A stretch of DNA of 55,441 nucleotides, taken from contig PEZS01000003.1 in the NCBI GenBank assembly GCA_002778785.1, positions 1-55,441 of the forward strand, written 5' to 3'. Under the pieces are notes generated by a model that was not told the DNA's origin, ran no database searches, and saw only the letters and a program-made list of their open reading frames with translations. Within the stretch, counting starts at the first letter, position 1, and each line of letters opens with the position of its first letter. Position numbers and translations under genes: made by a program. Below, piece by piece: positions 17,793 to 26,885 of this stretch. This stretch comes from Bdellovibrionales bacterium CG10_big_fil_rev_8_21_14_0_10_45_34. Lineage in GTDB: Bacteria; Bdellovibrionota; Bdellovibrionia; Bdellovibrionales; 1-14-0-10-45-34.

Positions 17793-18611
17793 ATGTCGAC
17801 GACTCGATCTATCTACCTACATGGATTTAGTAAAAAGGAGCAGGATCGCCTGAGGCAACAAGCTGCCTTTGAAGAAAGGGATGTATTCAACCGCATTGAT
17901 CTCTACAGCGCCAAAAAGCTTATTGAAATAGGCTGCGGAGTAGGGGCCCAAACAGAAATACTCCTTAGGAGGTTCCCGCAACTCTTCATTGACGGAATTG
18001 ACCTCAACGACAGTCAGATAAAGGCTGCAGAAGAGGCGCTCAGTAAAAATGGCTTATTCAATGGTCGCTTTCAGCTTCAACAAATGGATGCAACACAGCT
18101 CGAGTTCGAATCCGAAACATTTGATGCTGCTTTTCTTTGCTGGACACTCGAGCATATACCAGATCCTGTGAGAGTGCTGGGTGAGGCGAGGCGCGTTTTA
18201 AAGCGTGGCGGACAAATCTGGCTGACAGAAACAATGAATTCGTCTTTGTTTTTAGACCCCTATTCACCAAATCTTTGGAAGTACTGGATGGCTTTCAACG
18301 ACTACCAATATGCGAGTTCCGGTGATCCATTTGTGGGGGCAAAGCTAGGCAACTTGTTAACGGCTGCGGGCTTTAAGGAGATTCAAACTCATGTTATGCC
18401 TTGGCACTACGACAATCGAACTCCTAAAGAGCGAAAGATCGCTATCGAGGCATGGGGAGAGCTAATTCTCAGTGCCTCCAATAAGTTGCTTGCAGAAAAG
18501 TATGTAGATCAAGAGACCGTGAGCGCCATGCAAGAGGAACTAAAGAAAGTAAAGCATGACCCAAATGCGGTTTTCTTTTTTGCTTTCGTGCAAGCCACTG
18601 CGATCGCGTGA
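17793..18611 (+). CDS. Class I SAM-dependent methyltransferase
   Basis: 272 residues. Motif I LIEIGCGVGAQTE (about 43-55) and the acidic IDLND after beta-2 bind S-adenosylmethionine; post-motif features are MDATQLEFESETFDAAFLCWTLEHIPDP and LGEARRVLKRGGQIWLTE. This is the UbiE/ArsM-like small-molecule methyltransferase fold. The substrate cannot be told; the motif content is shared by quinone, lipid and natural-product enzymes. ATG preceded by GGGAGG. It stands alone, divergent from msrA and converging on the hypothetical gene at 18699. Confidence 0.9.
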   Translation: MSTTRSIYLHGFSKKEQDRLRQQAAFEERDVFNRIDLYSAKKLIEIGCGVGAQTEILLRRFPQLFIDGIDLNDSQIKAAEEALSKNGLFNGRFQLQQMDATQLEFESETFDAAFLCWTLEHIPDPVRVLGEARRVLKRGGQIWLTETMNSSLFLDPYSPNLWKYWMAFNDYQYASSGDPFVGAKLGNLLTAAGFKEIQTHVMPWHYDNRTPKERKIAIEAWGELILSASNKLLAEKYVDQETVSAMQEELKKVKHDPNAVFFFAFVQATAIA

Positions 18612-18698
18612 GATTTTTCGAGTGCTCGCTGCGTCCTTTTAAGGCAGCCAATGAGAAAGGGGTGCAAATGCCGTTGGTGTTATATGGTGTGACCACGT

Positions 18699-20420
18699 TT
18701 AGGACCTGGCACCTGTGAAGAATTGGAAGTAATCGGGGTCGCGGTAATCGAACACCTTTTTATTTTTGCGGTCTAACAAGTAATAGTTGTCACTGTAATA
18801 AATGAGCAAAAGCCCTTCGCTCTCATACTCTTCAATCGGGGTGCCTCTTTCGATGAGGCGGCTATAGAACTTCTCTTTGACCCGGATGGGTCGCCCACGA
18901 ATATTCTCAAGCGGAATAAACTCCTTCCATAATGCTGAAATATCGATTCGGCCGACCATCGACCGTCTTGAGAAATATCGTAGCGGAGGATTCTCTATTT
19001 TTTTGAGTTTACGGAGCTCAGCGTGAACAGCAGTGTGGAGGCTATAATTTGTCTTTCTTATTTTGTCGTACCAGCGGCTGAGTTCGGGGCAAAAAATTTC
19101 CTTAACGGCGCGAAAAGTTGGGATGGTAAATGAAAACTCATCTTCACGAAACATAACATTCAGGTGGCTTGGATTATCTATAGCGTTCTGAGCGCTCACT
19201 GAAAGTAAATTGTAGAGGCCTTGCCGCTTTGTCAGTGTGTTGAAGTCCGAAATGCTGAGTCTTGCGTAGGCGAGCCTGATGATATCCCGGCGATCAATTT
19301 CATTGTAATCCGTCGGATAACCCACTTCGTTCAGTAAGATCTGATCGACCGTGAAAGCCGCTTGGAGAGCGACTGGTTTCGACTGCCAAAACTTGTAAGT
19401 CTGCGCTTGTTTGGCGAAGACAAAATTGAAAAGAGCATTTCGTGCATTAGCACGTGTCTTTTGTAACTCTGTGATGTCTTCAGCTGAAGCTTTACGAGTC
19501 TTCTTTAAGAACTCTATTTGTCCGCCGACCTTACTCTCCCACAGTCTAAATCTTTCAGACCACTGCTCGGCATTGATCTTTAACAGATCTTCAACAACAC
19601 CAAAAACCCAAATGAGATCGCGCTTTAAGGCCGTATCGATGGGAGGCCGCTTTGAGCGTAAAAGCTTTAGATAAATTGTGTCGATAGAAGTTCTGTAATA
19701 GCGATCAGAATCGCCAGACTCATTTTCTGGGGCACCGTCCTCCCAAATCTTTCTCATAATGAAGAACTTCTTGTGTTGTCCGTCTGCTTTGGTTTTTAGC
19801 TCTTCGTACTTGTGGCGGTTCGCCAAGTGATCAACAGGAAAACTAAAGTTACCTAAAAACTTTAAAGACTCGATCCATCTGATGAGTTGAAAGCGCAAAG
19901 ACTCCCACTCAGAGTCCTTGGGATTTAAAAAGTAATTCGCAACCTTCTTTCTTAATTGCTCGGTTTGTTCTTTTTGCGCGGGCCACCGCGAGGCGCTTCT
20001 TTCTACGGTCATCATTCTTTTGTCTATCCAGTTCTTCTTTTCGACAAGAAGATCTTCAATCTCTTCAAGGTCATCATTTGAAACATCTGGATCTGGTAAG
20101 AACGGCAGTGGCTCTTCGCGCTGATAGTCTAAGTACAAAGTTTCAAACTCTTGCGCGGTTGATTTAGGGCAAGTGGTTTGTCTCATTTTAATCAGGTGTT
20201 TCTTGTAGTTTGAAAAGGTTTCAAGTCTTCTGAACGAAACAATGGGGCTAGTTTTCTCCGGTTTATTCGTGTCGCCGGTGCTACTGGCTTTGCTTTTTGT
20301 AGGACTCTTTTTGGTGACCGGGCGGGCAGTACGTTTTTTGCTTGGTGCGGCGGCAATCGGATCACCCGTGGATAAGACGCAAACAAAAAGGGCAGTTAAA
20401 ATCAAGTTTAGAAACGGCAT
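18699..20420 (-). CDS. Hypothetical secreted protein, last gene of a five-gene operon
   Basis: 573 residues, not recognised. A signal peptide (MPFLNLILTALFVCVLSTGDPIAAA) is followed by a Lys/Thr/Ser-rich low-complexity linker (about 27-60) and a long, mostly helical, basic and aromatic-rich body. Only two Cys are present in the mature part, which could form a disulfide. The C-terminus is beta-like and rich in Tyr and Asp (LLLIYYSDNYYLLDRK...FDYRDPDYFQF). It starts one base after the coiled-coil gene, and the whole series upstream overlaps or abuts, so it belongs to the metallophosphoesterase-DOMON-NamZ operon. An envelope role is the only inference from context. Confidence 0.75.
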   Translation of the reverse strand: MPFLNLILTALFVCVLSTGDPIAAAPSKKRTARPVTKKSPTKSKASSTGDTNKPEKTSPIVSFRRLETFSNYKKHLIKMRQTTCPKSTAQEFETLYLDYQREEPLPFLPDPDVSNDDLEEIEDLLVEKKNWIDKRMMTVERSASRWPAQKEQTEQLRKKVANYFLNPKDSEWESLRFQLIRWIESLKFLGNFSFPVDHLANRHKYEELKTKADGQHKKFFIMRKIWEDGAPENESGDSDRYYRTSIDTIYLKLLRSKRPPIDTALKRDLIWVFGVVEDLLKINAEQWSERFRLWESKVGGQIEFLKKTRKASAEDITELQKTRANARNALFNFVFAKQAQTYKFWQSKPVALQAAFTVDQILLNEVGYPTDYNEIDRRDIIRLAYARLSISDFNTLTKRQGLYNLLSVSAQNAIDNPSHLNVMFREDEFSFTIPTFRAVKEIFCPELSRWYDKIRKTNYSLHTAVHAELRKLKKIENPPLRYFSRRSMVGRIDISALWKEFIPLENIRGRPIRVKEKFYSRLIERGTPIEEYESEGLLLIYYSDNYYLLDRKNKKVFDYRDPDYFQFFTGARS

Positions 20421-20421
20421 T

Positions 20422-20964
20422 CTATCGCTTGTAAAAATTTAAAGTGCTCAGCAAGAAACGTATACTCTGCTGTAGCTGAATATGACGGGTGCGCATCCTG
20501 TCATGCATTGTTCGCAGCTGATCATAGTCGTCGTGATACTCGAAATGATCGCCATTGATGATCTCGACCATAGTTGGATCGGCTTCTGCTTGTTCGATAT
20601 CATCTTTATGCTGGTCGAGCTGCACGTGTAGGTCTTCTATACTGTCAAGATGTGCTTTGAGATCTTTGGCATGTTGCTCGAATGATTCGATAATGTTAGC
20701 AAGCTCTGTAAACCAAGCATCTTTTTGATCGGACCACTGAAGGGCTTCAGCCGTAAGGCTATCAAGTTTCTTTCTCAGAGAGTTTGAAAAGTGCAAGTAA
20801 TCGTCTGTGCGAGACTTATTAACAATTTGTTTTTGAGCGTTGATGGCTTCTGTTGTTTCAGAGGGTTTTTGCAAAATGGGTTCGATTGCCTTCTGGCTTT
20901 GCGCAAACTCCAAGACCTTGCGGCGCTCTCTTTCTTCACGACTTTCTAAAAGTAAAACGTCCAT
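20422..20964 (-). CDS. Hypothetical coiled-coil protein
   Basis: 180 residues from the ATG at 20964 (GAGG two bases upstream, a tight spacing); a GTG at 21027 would add 21 residues inside the end of namZ. The protein is highly charged and helical with heptad-like stretches (around 40-130 and 150-175, e.g. LDSIEDLHVQLDQHKDDIEQAE), and no signal peptide or membrane segment. It is probably a cytoplasmic coiled-coil or scaffold-type protein. It sits 14 bases downstream of namZ and one base upstream of the secreted hypothetical gene. No family recognised. Confidence 0.65.
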   Translation of the reverse strand: MDVLLLESREERERRKVLEFAQSQKAIEPILQKPSETTEAINAQKQIVNKSRTDDYLHFSNSLRKKLDSLTAEALQWSDQKDAWFTELANIIESFEQHAKDLKAHLDSIEDLHVQLDQHKDDIEQAEADPTMVEIINGDHFEYHDDYDQLRTMHDRMRTRHIQLQQSIRFLLSTLNFYKR

Positions 20965-20978
20965 GTCCTCTATGATAC

Positions 20979-22190
20979 TCAATCTTGGTCTGGATACAAA
21001 AGAAACTCTTTTCGCTGGCTGAGCCACTCAGTTTCATCCTTCACCAAAAGCGGTTCAAGATCTGAGGGGCTTGATGAGCGATTATCCACCCATTCTCTTA
21101 GCCATGTACCTGCTGTGATGACATCAATAGCTAACTTATCAGACACATATTCGTACTGGAAATTGCGCCAAAGTTCATAATCCGGATAGACTTCTCTGAG
21201 CGTTTTAAGAAATAAGGCAACAAGGCGAAAAGGACGAAAGTCGAGATGTTTGTAATTGGATCCGGTTGCATGAATCTGAAGCCCGCTGCAAATCGAATCG
21301 ACATGTTTGTAAAAAGATGGCTGAAAATAAGTGGTTCGAACCCGACATCCAGATGTCCAGTTAGCATTCTCGAGCATTTTCTTTACGATGATTTCGCCAT
21401 CAATGTTGGGCGCACCAATCACTTCTAAAGGAACTGTCGTACCTCGCCCTTCGCTCAATGTTGTGCCCTCGATCATCACGGTACCAGCAAAACATCGAGC
21501 CATATTAAGAGATGCTGCGTTGGGGCTTGGGTTTACCCAGGTCAGCGCTTGCGGCCAACCGAAGCCGGGGCCAGTGTTCGGATCATATTCGGTCATCGGA
21601 ATGACTGTAAGGTCACAAGAAAGTTGAAACTGTTTCTTAAAATACAAAGCCAATTCACCAATAGTTAGACCGTGCCTAATAGGGATTGGAGCGCAGCCGA
21701 CAAAGCTTTCAAAATTTCTATCCAAAAAACGACCTTCAACGGGGCGTCCCGCCGGATTAGGCCGGTCACACACCACAACTCGTTTGCCGTTGTCGGAGGC
21801 GACTTTCATGCACTCTAACAAAGTGGTGATATAAGTATAAATCCGGCACCCGACATCTTGAAGGTCCACCAAAAATCCGTCGATATTCTGAATCATTTCT
21901 TTCGTTGGAGTTCGAGTCTCACCGTAAAGGCTCCAAATGGGAATTCCCCACTTAGAGTTTCTCTCATCCGGGGTTTCAATCATATTGTATTGCTTTTCAC
22001 CCTTCATTCCATGCTGAGGGCCAAAAGCAGTAGTAACTTGCAGCTGCTTTTTTTCTATTAAAACGTCCAGGCTGTGCCGGATGTCAGACGTTACAGAGGC
22101 AGGATGGCCTATAAATCCCCATCGAAGCCCATTAAGCGATTCCAAAGTGTTTGAGTCGTTGATTAGACGGTCTATTCCTAATTGAAACAA
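20979..22190 (-). CDS. namZ: NamZ-type exo-beta-N-acetylmuramidase (DUF1343)
   Basis: 403 residues matching the DUF1343/YbbC family, whose characterised member NamZ removes N-acetylmuramic acid from the non-reducing end of peptidoglycan fragments. Hallmarks: GLRWGFIGHPASV, FGPQHGMKGEKQ, WSLYGETRTPT, GFLVDLQDVGCRIYTYITT, VCDRPNPAG, LTIGELALYF, and TLSEGRGTTVPLEVIGAP. Length is typical of the mature enzyme. No signal peptide precedes the domain, unlike secreted relatives, so it may act on imported muropeptides in the cytoplasm. The TTG start lies after AAGGAG and overlaps the DOMON-like gene by 13 bases. Confidence 0.9.
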   Translation of the reverse strand: MFQLGIDRLINDSNTLESLNGLRWGFIGHPASVTSDIRHSLDVLIEKKQLQVTTAFGPQHGMKGEKQYNMIETPDERNSKWGIPIWSLYGETRTPTKEMIQNIDGFLVDLQDVGCRIYTYITTLLECMKVASDNGKRVVVCDRPNPAGRPVEGRFLDRNFESFVGCAPIPIRHGLTIGELALYFKKQFQLSCDLTVIPMTEYDPNTGPGFGWPQALTWVNPSPNAASLNMARCFAGTVMIEGTTLSEGRGTTVPLEVIGAPNIDGEIIVKKMLENANWTSGCRVRTTYFQPSFYKHVDSICSGLQIHATGSNYKHLDFRPFRLVALFLKTLREVYPDYELWRNFQYEYVSDKLAIDVITAGTWLREWVDNRSSSPSDLEPLLVKDETEWLSQRKEFLLYPDQD

Positions 22191-22708
22191 AACGCATCTC
22201 CTTGAAAATGTATTTTAAAGTTTTTTTTATGATGAAAATCTGGCTTGTCAGCTGGATGGTAACCGGCAAAAAAATGTCTTTTACCGCTGACATCCAGAAG
22301 GATAGTACTGAGAGCTAGGTGTGAGTCATCATAGTTTTTATCGGATTTTTTAAGCAACACATTCAGCTTCAATTCATATAAATTATTTTTCAATTCAATT
22401 TCAGGCGGAGTTACAGACGTTTCTTCTTTCATGTCTTGTCGGTAGTCACTAAAATGAAAACAGTTCCAGCTTTTGTTACAAGAAAAATTGTATTCCCAAT
22501 AGCCCACATCCCCATGTCTACGGACAAAAAGTTCAAATGTTGTATGCTCCCAAAGCTTTAGCTCTCGAAGAGGCGGTTTTTCGAGACTCAACTGCAGGCT
22601 CTGCGTTGGCCCCGTAACTACGTACTGAAAATACAAATGTTCTTCGGTAGCCTGGCATTGCACGGATACGCCAAACGGTGTCGGAAGCTCATAAGGCTTA
22701 AGCTTCAT
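22178..22708 (-). CDS. DOMON-like domain protein
   Basis: 176 residues, a beta-rich protein with LKLWEHTTFELFVRRHGDVGYWEYNFSCNKSWNCFHFSDYR around the middle (about 48-90). This pattern, 'LWE.T.FE.F....YWE.NFS....W..Y.F..YR', is that of a small family of DOMON-like domains; DOMON folds often bind sugars or haem. Here no haem-ligand Met/His pair is obvious, so sugar binding is the more natural guess beside NamZ. No signal peptide. The ATG follows AGAAGG and overlaps the metallophosphoesterase end by 11 bases; its own end overlaps namZ by 13, giving strong coupling. Confidence 0.7.
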   Translation of the reverse strand: MKLKPYELPTPFGVSVQCQATEEHLYFQYVVTGPTQSLQLSLEKPPLRELKLWEHTTFELFVRRHGDVGYWEYNFSCNKSWNCFHFSDYRQDMKEETSVTPPEIELKNNLYELKLNVLLKKSDKNYDDSHLALSTILLDVSGKRHFFAGYHPADKPDFHHKKNFKIHFQGDAFCFN

Positions 22709-23909
22709 ACCTTCTGCTTTCTGAGTGCTTAAGAGTTATATGAGTGATTTCTGCTGGCACCCCGAGGCGATTTGGCGGCCCCCAGTAACCTGTAGCCTGA
22801 TTGACGTAAACCCACATATCTTTGTGTAAGTTAAGCCCTTTAGAGTAAGGGTGAAATAGGCTAATGAACATACTAAAAGGAAAGAACTGACCTGCGTGGG
22901 TATGTCCGGATAGCATAAGATTTGCACCAGCCTCGAAGACGTCGAAACAACTTTTCGGCTGATGAGCTAGAAGTATTTTGAATACATCTTTAGGAGCATT
23001 TCTGAGAGCATCCATAGCACTGCTTTCGTGATCTGGACGAAACCTTTTGCACGAGTAGTCTCTCACACCAGCTATGACCAAGGGGGCGCCATTTACCTCA
23101 ATGACTTGATGTTGATTCTCAAGCACCTGAATGTTGATACTTCGAAAATACTCAAGCCAACTATCAATATTGTAGAAGTACTCGTGATTTCCGGAGCAAT
23201 AGAAAAGACCGTGCTTTGACTTTAAATTCTCTAAAGGAGCGGTATGATACTTTAACGAACTAACGCTGCCGTCTACCATATCACCTGTAATGCAAATAAT
23301 GTCAGCCTCGGTGCTATTGACGGCCTCGACAACTTTCTCAACATATTCTCTCTTTATCGTCGGTCCAACGTGCAAATCGGAGATCTGAAGTATCTTTAAG
23401 CCGTCGTGTTCTGGTGAAACTCGAGGATCAAATATACTTACCATCTTAACGTTAGGACCAGAAACAGCTTCTGCCAGTCCCGCTCCAGTTGCCGAAACCC
23501 CTGCAAGCGCTGCGAACTGGGGGGCCCTCGTAAAAAGATCTCTTCGTGTTTGATCGACGGAGTCCTTCGGACTAAGCAGTTTTTTGCGTGCCCGGAATCG
23601 CTCCAAAGCACTCTTTATAAGGAGAAAAGTTTCGCCAAAAATAAAATAGGCGCCGACAGAGAACCAGAGGCCCATTAAGGAGTAGGCCAACCAAGGAACC
23701 CAAGATAGTTCGGCAAATCCCCTAAATGCATCACTTCGACGAAGTGGTTGGTAACCGATGATTATGGTTAAACCAACGACGAGAAAAGCTCTAAGACTGT
23801 ATCGACCTTGTGGTCCCAATGGGCGCACAAGTCGCCTTTCGATCCAAAGGGTTAATAAAATCATGACTAAACTAATAGTCGCAAAAAATCCGAGTATTTT
23901 AATTCTCAC
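22698..23909 (-). CDS. Membrane-anchored metallophosphoesterase
   Basis: 403 residues. About three membrane helices (5-24, 40-55, 72-95), then a segment TRRDLFTRAPQFAALAG (near 125) resembling a twin-arginine motif before a hydrophobic stretch, then a calcineurin-like catalytic domain: QISDLHVGPT, TGDMVDGS, CSGNHEYF, LAHQPK, and LSGHTHAGQFFP. These ligate two metals. It resembles YkuE/YaeI-type enzymes, some of which act on lipid-linked or cell-wall phosphates; the substrate here is unknown. It begins at a GTG (23909); an ATG 15 codons later lacks a ribosome site. First gene of the NamZ operon, divergent from the AlkB-like gene 43 bases away. Confidence 0.88.
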   Translation of the reverse strand: MRIKILGFFATISLVMILLTLWIERRLVRPLGPQGRYSLRAFLVVGLTIIIGYQPLRRSDAFRGFAELSWVPWLAYSLMGLWFSVGAYFIFGETFLLIKSALERFRARKKLLSPKDSVDQTRRDLFTRAPQFAALAGVSATGAGLAEAVSGPNVKMVSIFDPRVSPEHDGLKILQISDLHVGPTIKREYVEKVVEAVNSTEADIICITGDMVDGSVSSLKYHTAPLENLKSKHGLFYCSGNHEYFYNIDSWLEYFRSINIQVLENQHQVIEVNGAPLVIAGVRDYSCKRFRPDHESSAMDALRNAPKDVFKILLAHQPKSCFDVFEAGANLMLSGHTHAGQFFPFSMFISLFHPYSKGLNLHKDMWVYVNQATGYWGPPNRLGVPAEITHITLKHSESRRYEA

Positions 23910-23952
23910 AAATGCCCCATATTTAGATGGTAAAAAACTTTTTTCTGAAACA

Positions 23953-25032
23953 ATGCTCTGCTACTCTTACAGGGTGTCAACTCTCATTCGATACGGCGGC
24001 TCGCTGCCAGTTATTATTCTTGTTTTGGTAGGAATTGAATTAGGCTTTCAATTCCACCCGGCCTATTGGGCAATTGGAGCTATCGCACTTTTTATTGTAC
24101 ACCCACTTCTTGACACTATTGTTGGCCAAAACAAGAAAAACAACAAGGCAGATCCACGTTTAGCGAAAGCAATATTGTATCTTTATGCCATTTTTCAAAC
24201 GGTTCTTTTGTATCGATCTCTAGCCGCATCGCAAGAGCTGTTTTTGGCTGGGATTTCTACTGCTTGGTACATGATCCTTGCAGTTTCGATCGGAGTTTTA
24301 ACTGGCTCATTCGGAATAACCTTTGCTCATGAGCTTTTTCATGCGCCCGATAAACTTTCGCGAGGTCTTGGCGTTTGGCTCTTACTTTGCGTCTCCTACT
24401 CGCACTTTCGCATAGAGCACGTTTTTGGACACCACAAAGACGCGGCAACTCCACTAGATACTGACACCGCACTTCGGGGGGAGTCTTTTTACCGATTTTT
24501 AGTGAGATCCTTTTTATCTGGTTACACGAATGCATGGCGCATAGAGGCTAAGAGACTCACTAATAAGAGTTCGCTTGCCTTTATTTTTGCAAATCGCTTC
24601 ATCAAATATTCTCTCATGCAGGCGATGATTTACGCTCTTATTTATTATTTTTTTGGTGTTGTGGGACTGCTGTTTTTTGCCGCACAGTCTTTGGTGGCAA
24701 TTGTGCTGTTAGAGGTGGTTAACTATATCGAACACTATGGGCTTCAGCGTAAAAAGCTCGACTCTGGTCGATATGAGTCGTATGGTCCTCAGCACACGTG
24801 GGACAACGCGCATGTAATGACAAACGCCTTGCTGATCAATTTAGGCAAGCATTCTCACCACCATATAAGCCCGTCAAAACATTATCAAGAGTTGGAACTC
24901 CTGGGGGGAGCCTTTATCCACCCGTACGGTTATGCTGTTATGGTCTGGTTTGCTCTGATCCCGCCACTCTGGTTTTCAGTTATGGACTGGCGAATAGATG
25001 CACGTGTTCAAGCCGGGGGCATTCAGGTCTGA
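23953..25032 (+). CDS. AlkB-like alkane/fatty-acid monooxygenase (paralogue 2)
   Basis: 359 residues from the ATG at 23953; earlier in-frame starts would run into the divergent metallophosphoesterase gene. Six or so membrane helices and all four alkane monooxygenase histidine boxes: HELFHA (126), EHVFGHH (155-161), NYIEHYGLQRKK (258-269) and HSHHH (300-304). The second and third boxes match alkane 1-monooxygenase better than the paralogue at 11156. A diiron site would hydroxylate the end of an alkyl chain using rubredoxin or ferredoxin electrons; no rubredoxin gene is seen here. fadD follows 188 bases downstream on the same strand, which fits handling of fatty acids. Confidence 0.85.
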   Translation: MLCYSYRVSTLIRYGGSLPVIILVLVGIELGFQFHPAYWAIGAIALFIVHPLLDTIVGQNKKNNKADPRLAKAILYLYAIFQTVLLYRSLAASQELFLAGISTAWYMILAVSIGVLTGSFGITFAHELFHAPDKLSRGLGVWLLLCVSYSHFRIEHVFGHHKDAATPLDTDTALRGESFYRFLVRSFLSGYTNAWRIEAKRLTNKSSLAFIFANRFIKYSLMQAMIYALIYYFFGVVGLLFFAAQSLVAIVLLEVVNYIEHYGLQRKKLDSGRYESYGPQHTWDNAHVMTNALLINLGKHSHHHISPSKHYQELELLGGAFIHPYGYAVMVWFALIPPLWFSVMDWRIDARVQAGGIQV

Positions 25033-25081
25033 GAAAGCCCTCAGAAAATAATTGATAAATGTCTCATTGGAATTACCATAG

Positions 25082-25105
25082 GATCTGTAGATCTGTAGAT
25101 CTGTT
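25082..25105. repeat. Short tandem repeat of GATCTGTA
   Basis: Three consecutive octamers, GATCTGTA, GATCTGTA and GATCTGTT, in the 188-base gap between the AlkB-like gene and fadD. Each contains GATC. It could be a slipped-strand tract or a regulator site ahead of fadD; no more can be said. Confidence 0.6.
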
Positions 25106-25220
25106 GTCCCACGGTAGTGACTCCACTATGTGAGTTCCACTTTAAAGCAAAGAAGTGGCCGCAAGCTGTTTGGGATTATACAACTTCAAATTGAACTAGT
25201 GGCATGGATGAGGTGAAAAA

Positions 25221-26879
25221 ATGGAAAAGATCTGGCTGAAAAACTACCCTAAAAACGTAGCTCCAGAAATCAACATTAATGAGTTTCAGTCAATCAATGA
25301 CGTGTTTTCAGAAGCGTGCAAGAAGTACGGCCGTCGGGGCGCCTATTCCAACATGGGAAAAACCATTTCGTACAACGACCTTGACGATTTGACGAATCAT
25401 TTGGCGGCTTACTTTCAAAATCAACTAGGGCTAAAAAAGGGCGACAGGGTTGCGATTCAACTTCCAAACATATTGCAATTTCCCATTACGCTTTTCGCAG
25501 CACAAAAGGCAGGCTTGGTCGTAGTGAACACTAACCCACTCTACACAGTGCGAGAGATGGAACATCAGTTTGTGGATGCCGGAGTCAAATGTGTGGTGAT
25601 ATTGGCAAACTTTGCTCACAATCTTGAGAAAGTGCTTCCAAAAACTAAGATTGAATCGGTGATTGTCACAGAGCTTGGCGATATGTTGCCACAACCCAAG
25701 CGGACTCTGGTTAACTTTGTTGTAAAGTACGTTAAAAAGATGGTTCCCAATTTTAGTTTGGGATCTAGTACCACCTTTCTTGAGGCTATAGAAAAGGGCA
25801 AAGGACAGCGGCTTGAGCCGGTGGATGTTCGGCATGACGACTATGCATTTTTGCAATACACAGGGGGCACAACTGGTGTGGCAAAGGGCGCCGCTCTCAC
25901 ACAAAAAAACATTTTAGCGAATATGCTTCAGATCTCAGCATGGATGGCTCCCAAGCTCAAAGAGGGGCAAGAAATTGCTATGGCACCGCTTCCTCTTTAT
26001 CATGTGTTTTCACTCACCGTGAATTGCTTGAGCTTTATGAAATACGGAGCTCTCAATGTACTTATCACTAATCCAAGAGATATAGCGGCGTTTATTAAGG
26101 AACTAAAAAAATGGAAGTTTTCAGTATTTGTGGGACTCAACACGCTATTCAATGCTTTGTTGAATCATCCCAAGATTAAAGAAGTAGATTTTAGTTCCCT
26201 TCAAATCGGAGTAGCAGGAGGAATGGCGCTTCAAGGGGCCGTCCTCAAGCGATGGGAGGACCATACTAAGTCGAAATTGGTCGAGGGTTATGGCCTTACT
26301 GAGGCGTCACCCGTTGTGTGTTGCAATCCAATCGACGGTAGCGACAGACCGGGTACAATTGGTCTACCTCTACCTTCAACAGAAGTGCGAATTTGTGACG
26401 ACGCCGGCAAAGAGCTTGGTATTGGTGAAGTGGGAGAACTATGGGCTAAAGGGCCTCAAGTTATGAAGGGTTACTGGAATCGCCAAGACGAGACAGACAA
26501 TGTTTTGAATTCTGATGGTTGGCTGCGCACAGGAGATATGGCGACGGTTGACTCCGACGGGTTTTTTAAAATAGTGGACCGCAAGAAAGATATGATTATT
26601 GTATCGGGCTTCAAGGTATTTCCAAACGAAGTAGAAGAGGTCATCGCCATGAACTCAAAAGTTTTGGAAGTCGCAGTGATTGGAGTTGACGACGAGCGTT
26701 CCGGCGAATCCGTAAAGGCGGTCATTGTTAAAAAGCAGCCCAGCCTCACAGAATCAGAAGTAATTGCGTTTTGCCAGGAGAGGCTTACGAACTACAAGGT
26801 ACCAAAGCATATTGAGTTTCGACACGAGCTACCAAAAACAAATGTGGGCAAAATTCTCAGGAGAGCCTTAAGAGAATAG
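25221..26879 (+). CDS. fadD: Long-chain acyl-CoA synthetase
   Basis: 552 residues, an adenylate-forming enzyme. The AMP-binding P-loop YTGGTTGVAKGA begins at 213; further hallmarks are PLPLYHVFSL, VEGYGLTEASPVV, GELWAKGPQVMKGYW, and the FACS-type segment DGWLRTGDMATVDSDGF...DRKKDMIIVSGFKVFPNEVEE; catalytic Lys in NVGKILRR near the C-terminus. It activates free fatty acids to acyl-CoA with ATP at the inner face of the membrane. Length is close to E. coli FadD. ATG preceded by GAGGTG. It is seven bases upstream of ktrB, so the two are likely co-transcribed although functionally unrelated. Confidence 0.95.
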   Translation: MEKIWLKNYPKNVAPEININEFQSINDVFSEACKKYGRRGAYSNMGKTISYNDLDDLTNHLAAYFQNQLGLKKGDRVAIQLPNILQFPITLFAAQKAGLVVVNTNPLYTVREMEHQFVDAGVKCVVILANFAHNLEKVLPKTKIESVIVTELGDMLPQPKRTLVNFVVKYVKKMVPNFSLGSSTTFLEAIEKGKGQRLEPVDVRHDDYAFLQYTGGTTGVAKGAALTQKNILANMLQISAWMAPKLKEGQEIAMAPLPLYHVFSLTVNCLSFMKYGALNVLITNPRDIAAFIKELKKWKFSVFVGLNTLFNALLNHPKIKEVDFSSLQIGVAGGMALQGAVLKRWEDHTKSKLVEGYGLTEASPVVCCNPIDGSDRPGTIGLPLPSTEVRICDDAGKELGIGEVGELWAKGPQVMKGYWNRQDETDNVLNSDGWLRTGDMATVDSDGFFKIVDRKKDMIIVSGFKVFPNEVEEVIAMNSKVLEVAVIGVDDERSGESVKAVIVKKQPSLTESEVIAFCQERLTNYKVPKHIEFRHELPKTNVGKILRRALRE

Positions 26880-26885
26880 GAACTC

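Noticed and set aside
21320-21345. tRNA-like TTCGAACC motif
   Set aside because: It lies inside namZ on the opposite strand and has no cloverleaf context.
23758-23952. 65-codon extension of the second AlkB-like gene
   Set aside because: It would lie over the divergent metallophosphoesterase coding region and has no membrane helix or conserved motif.
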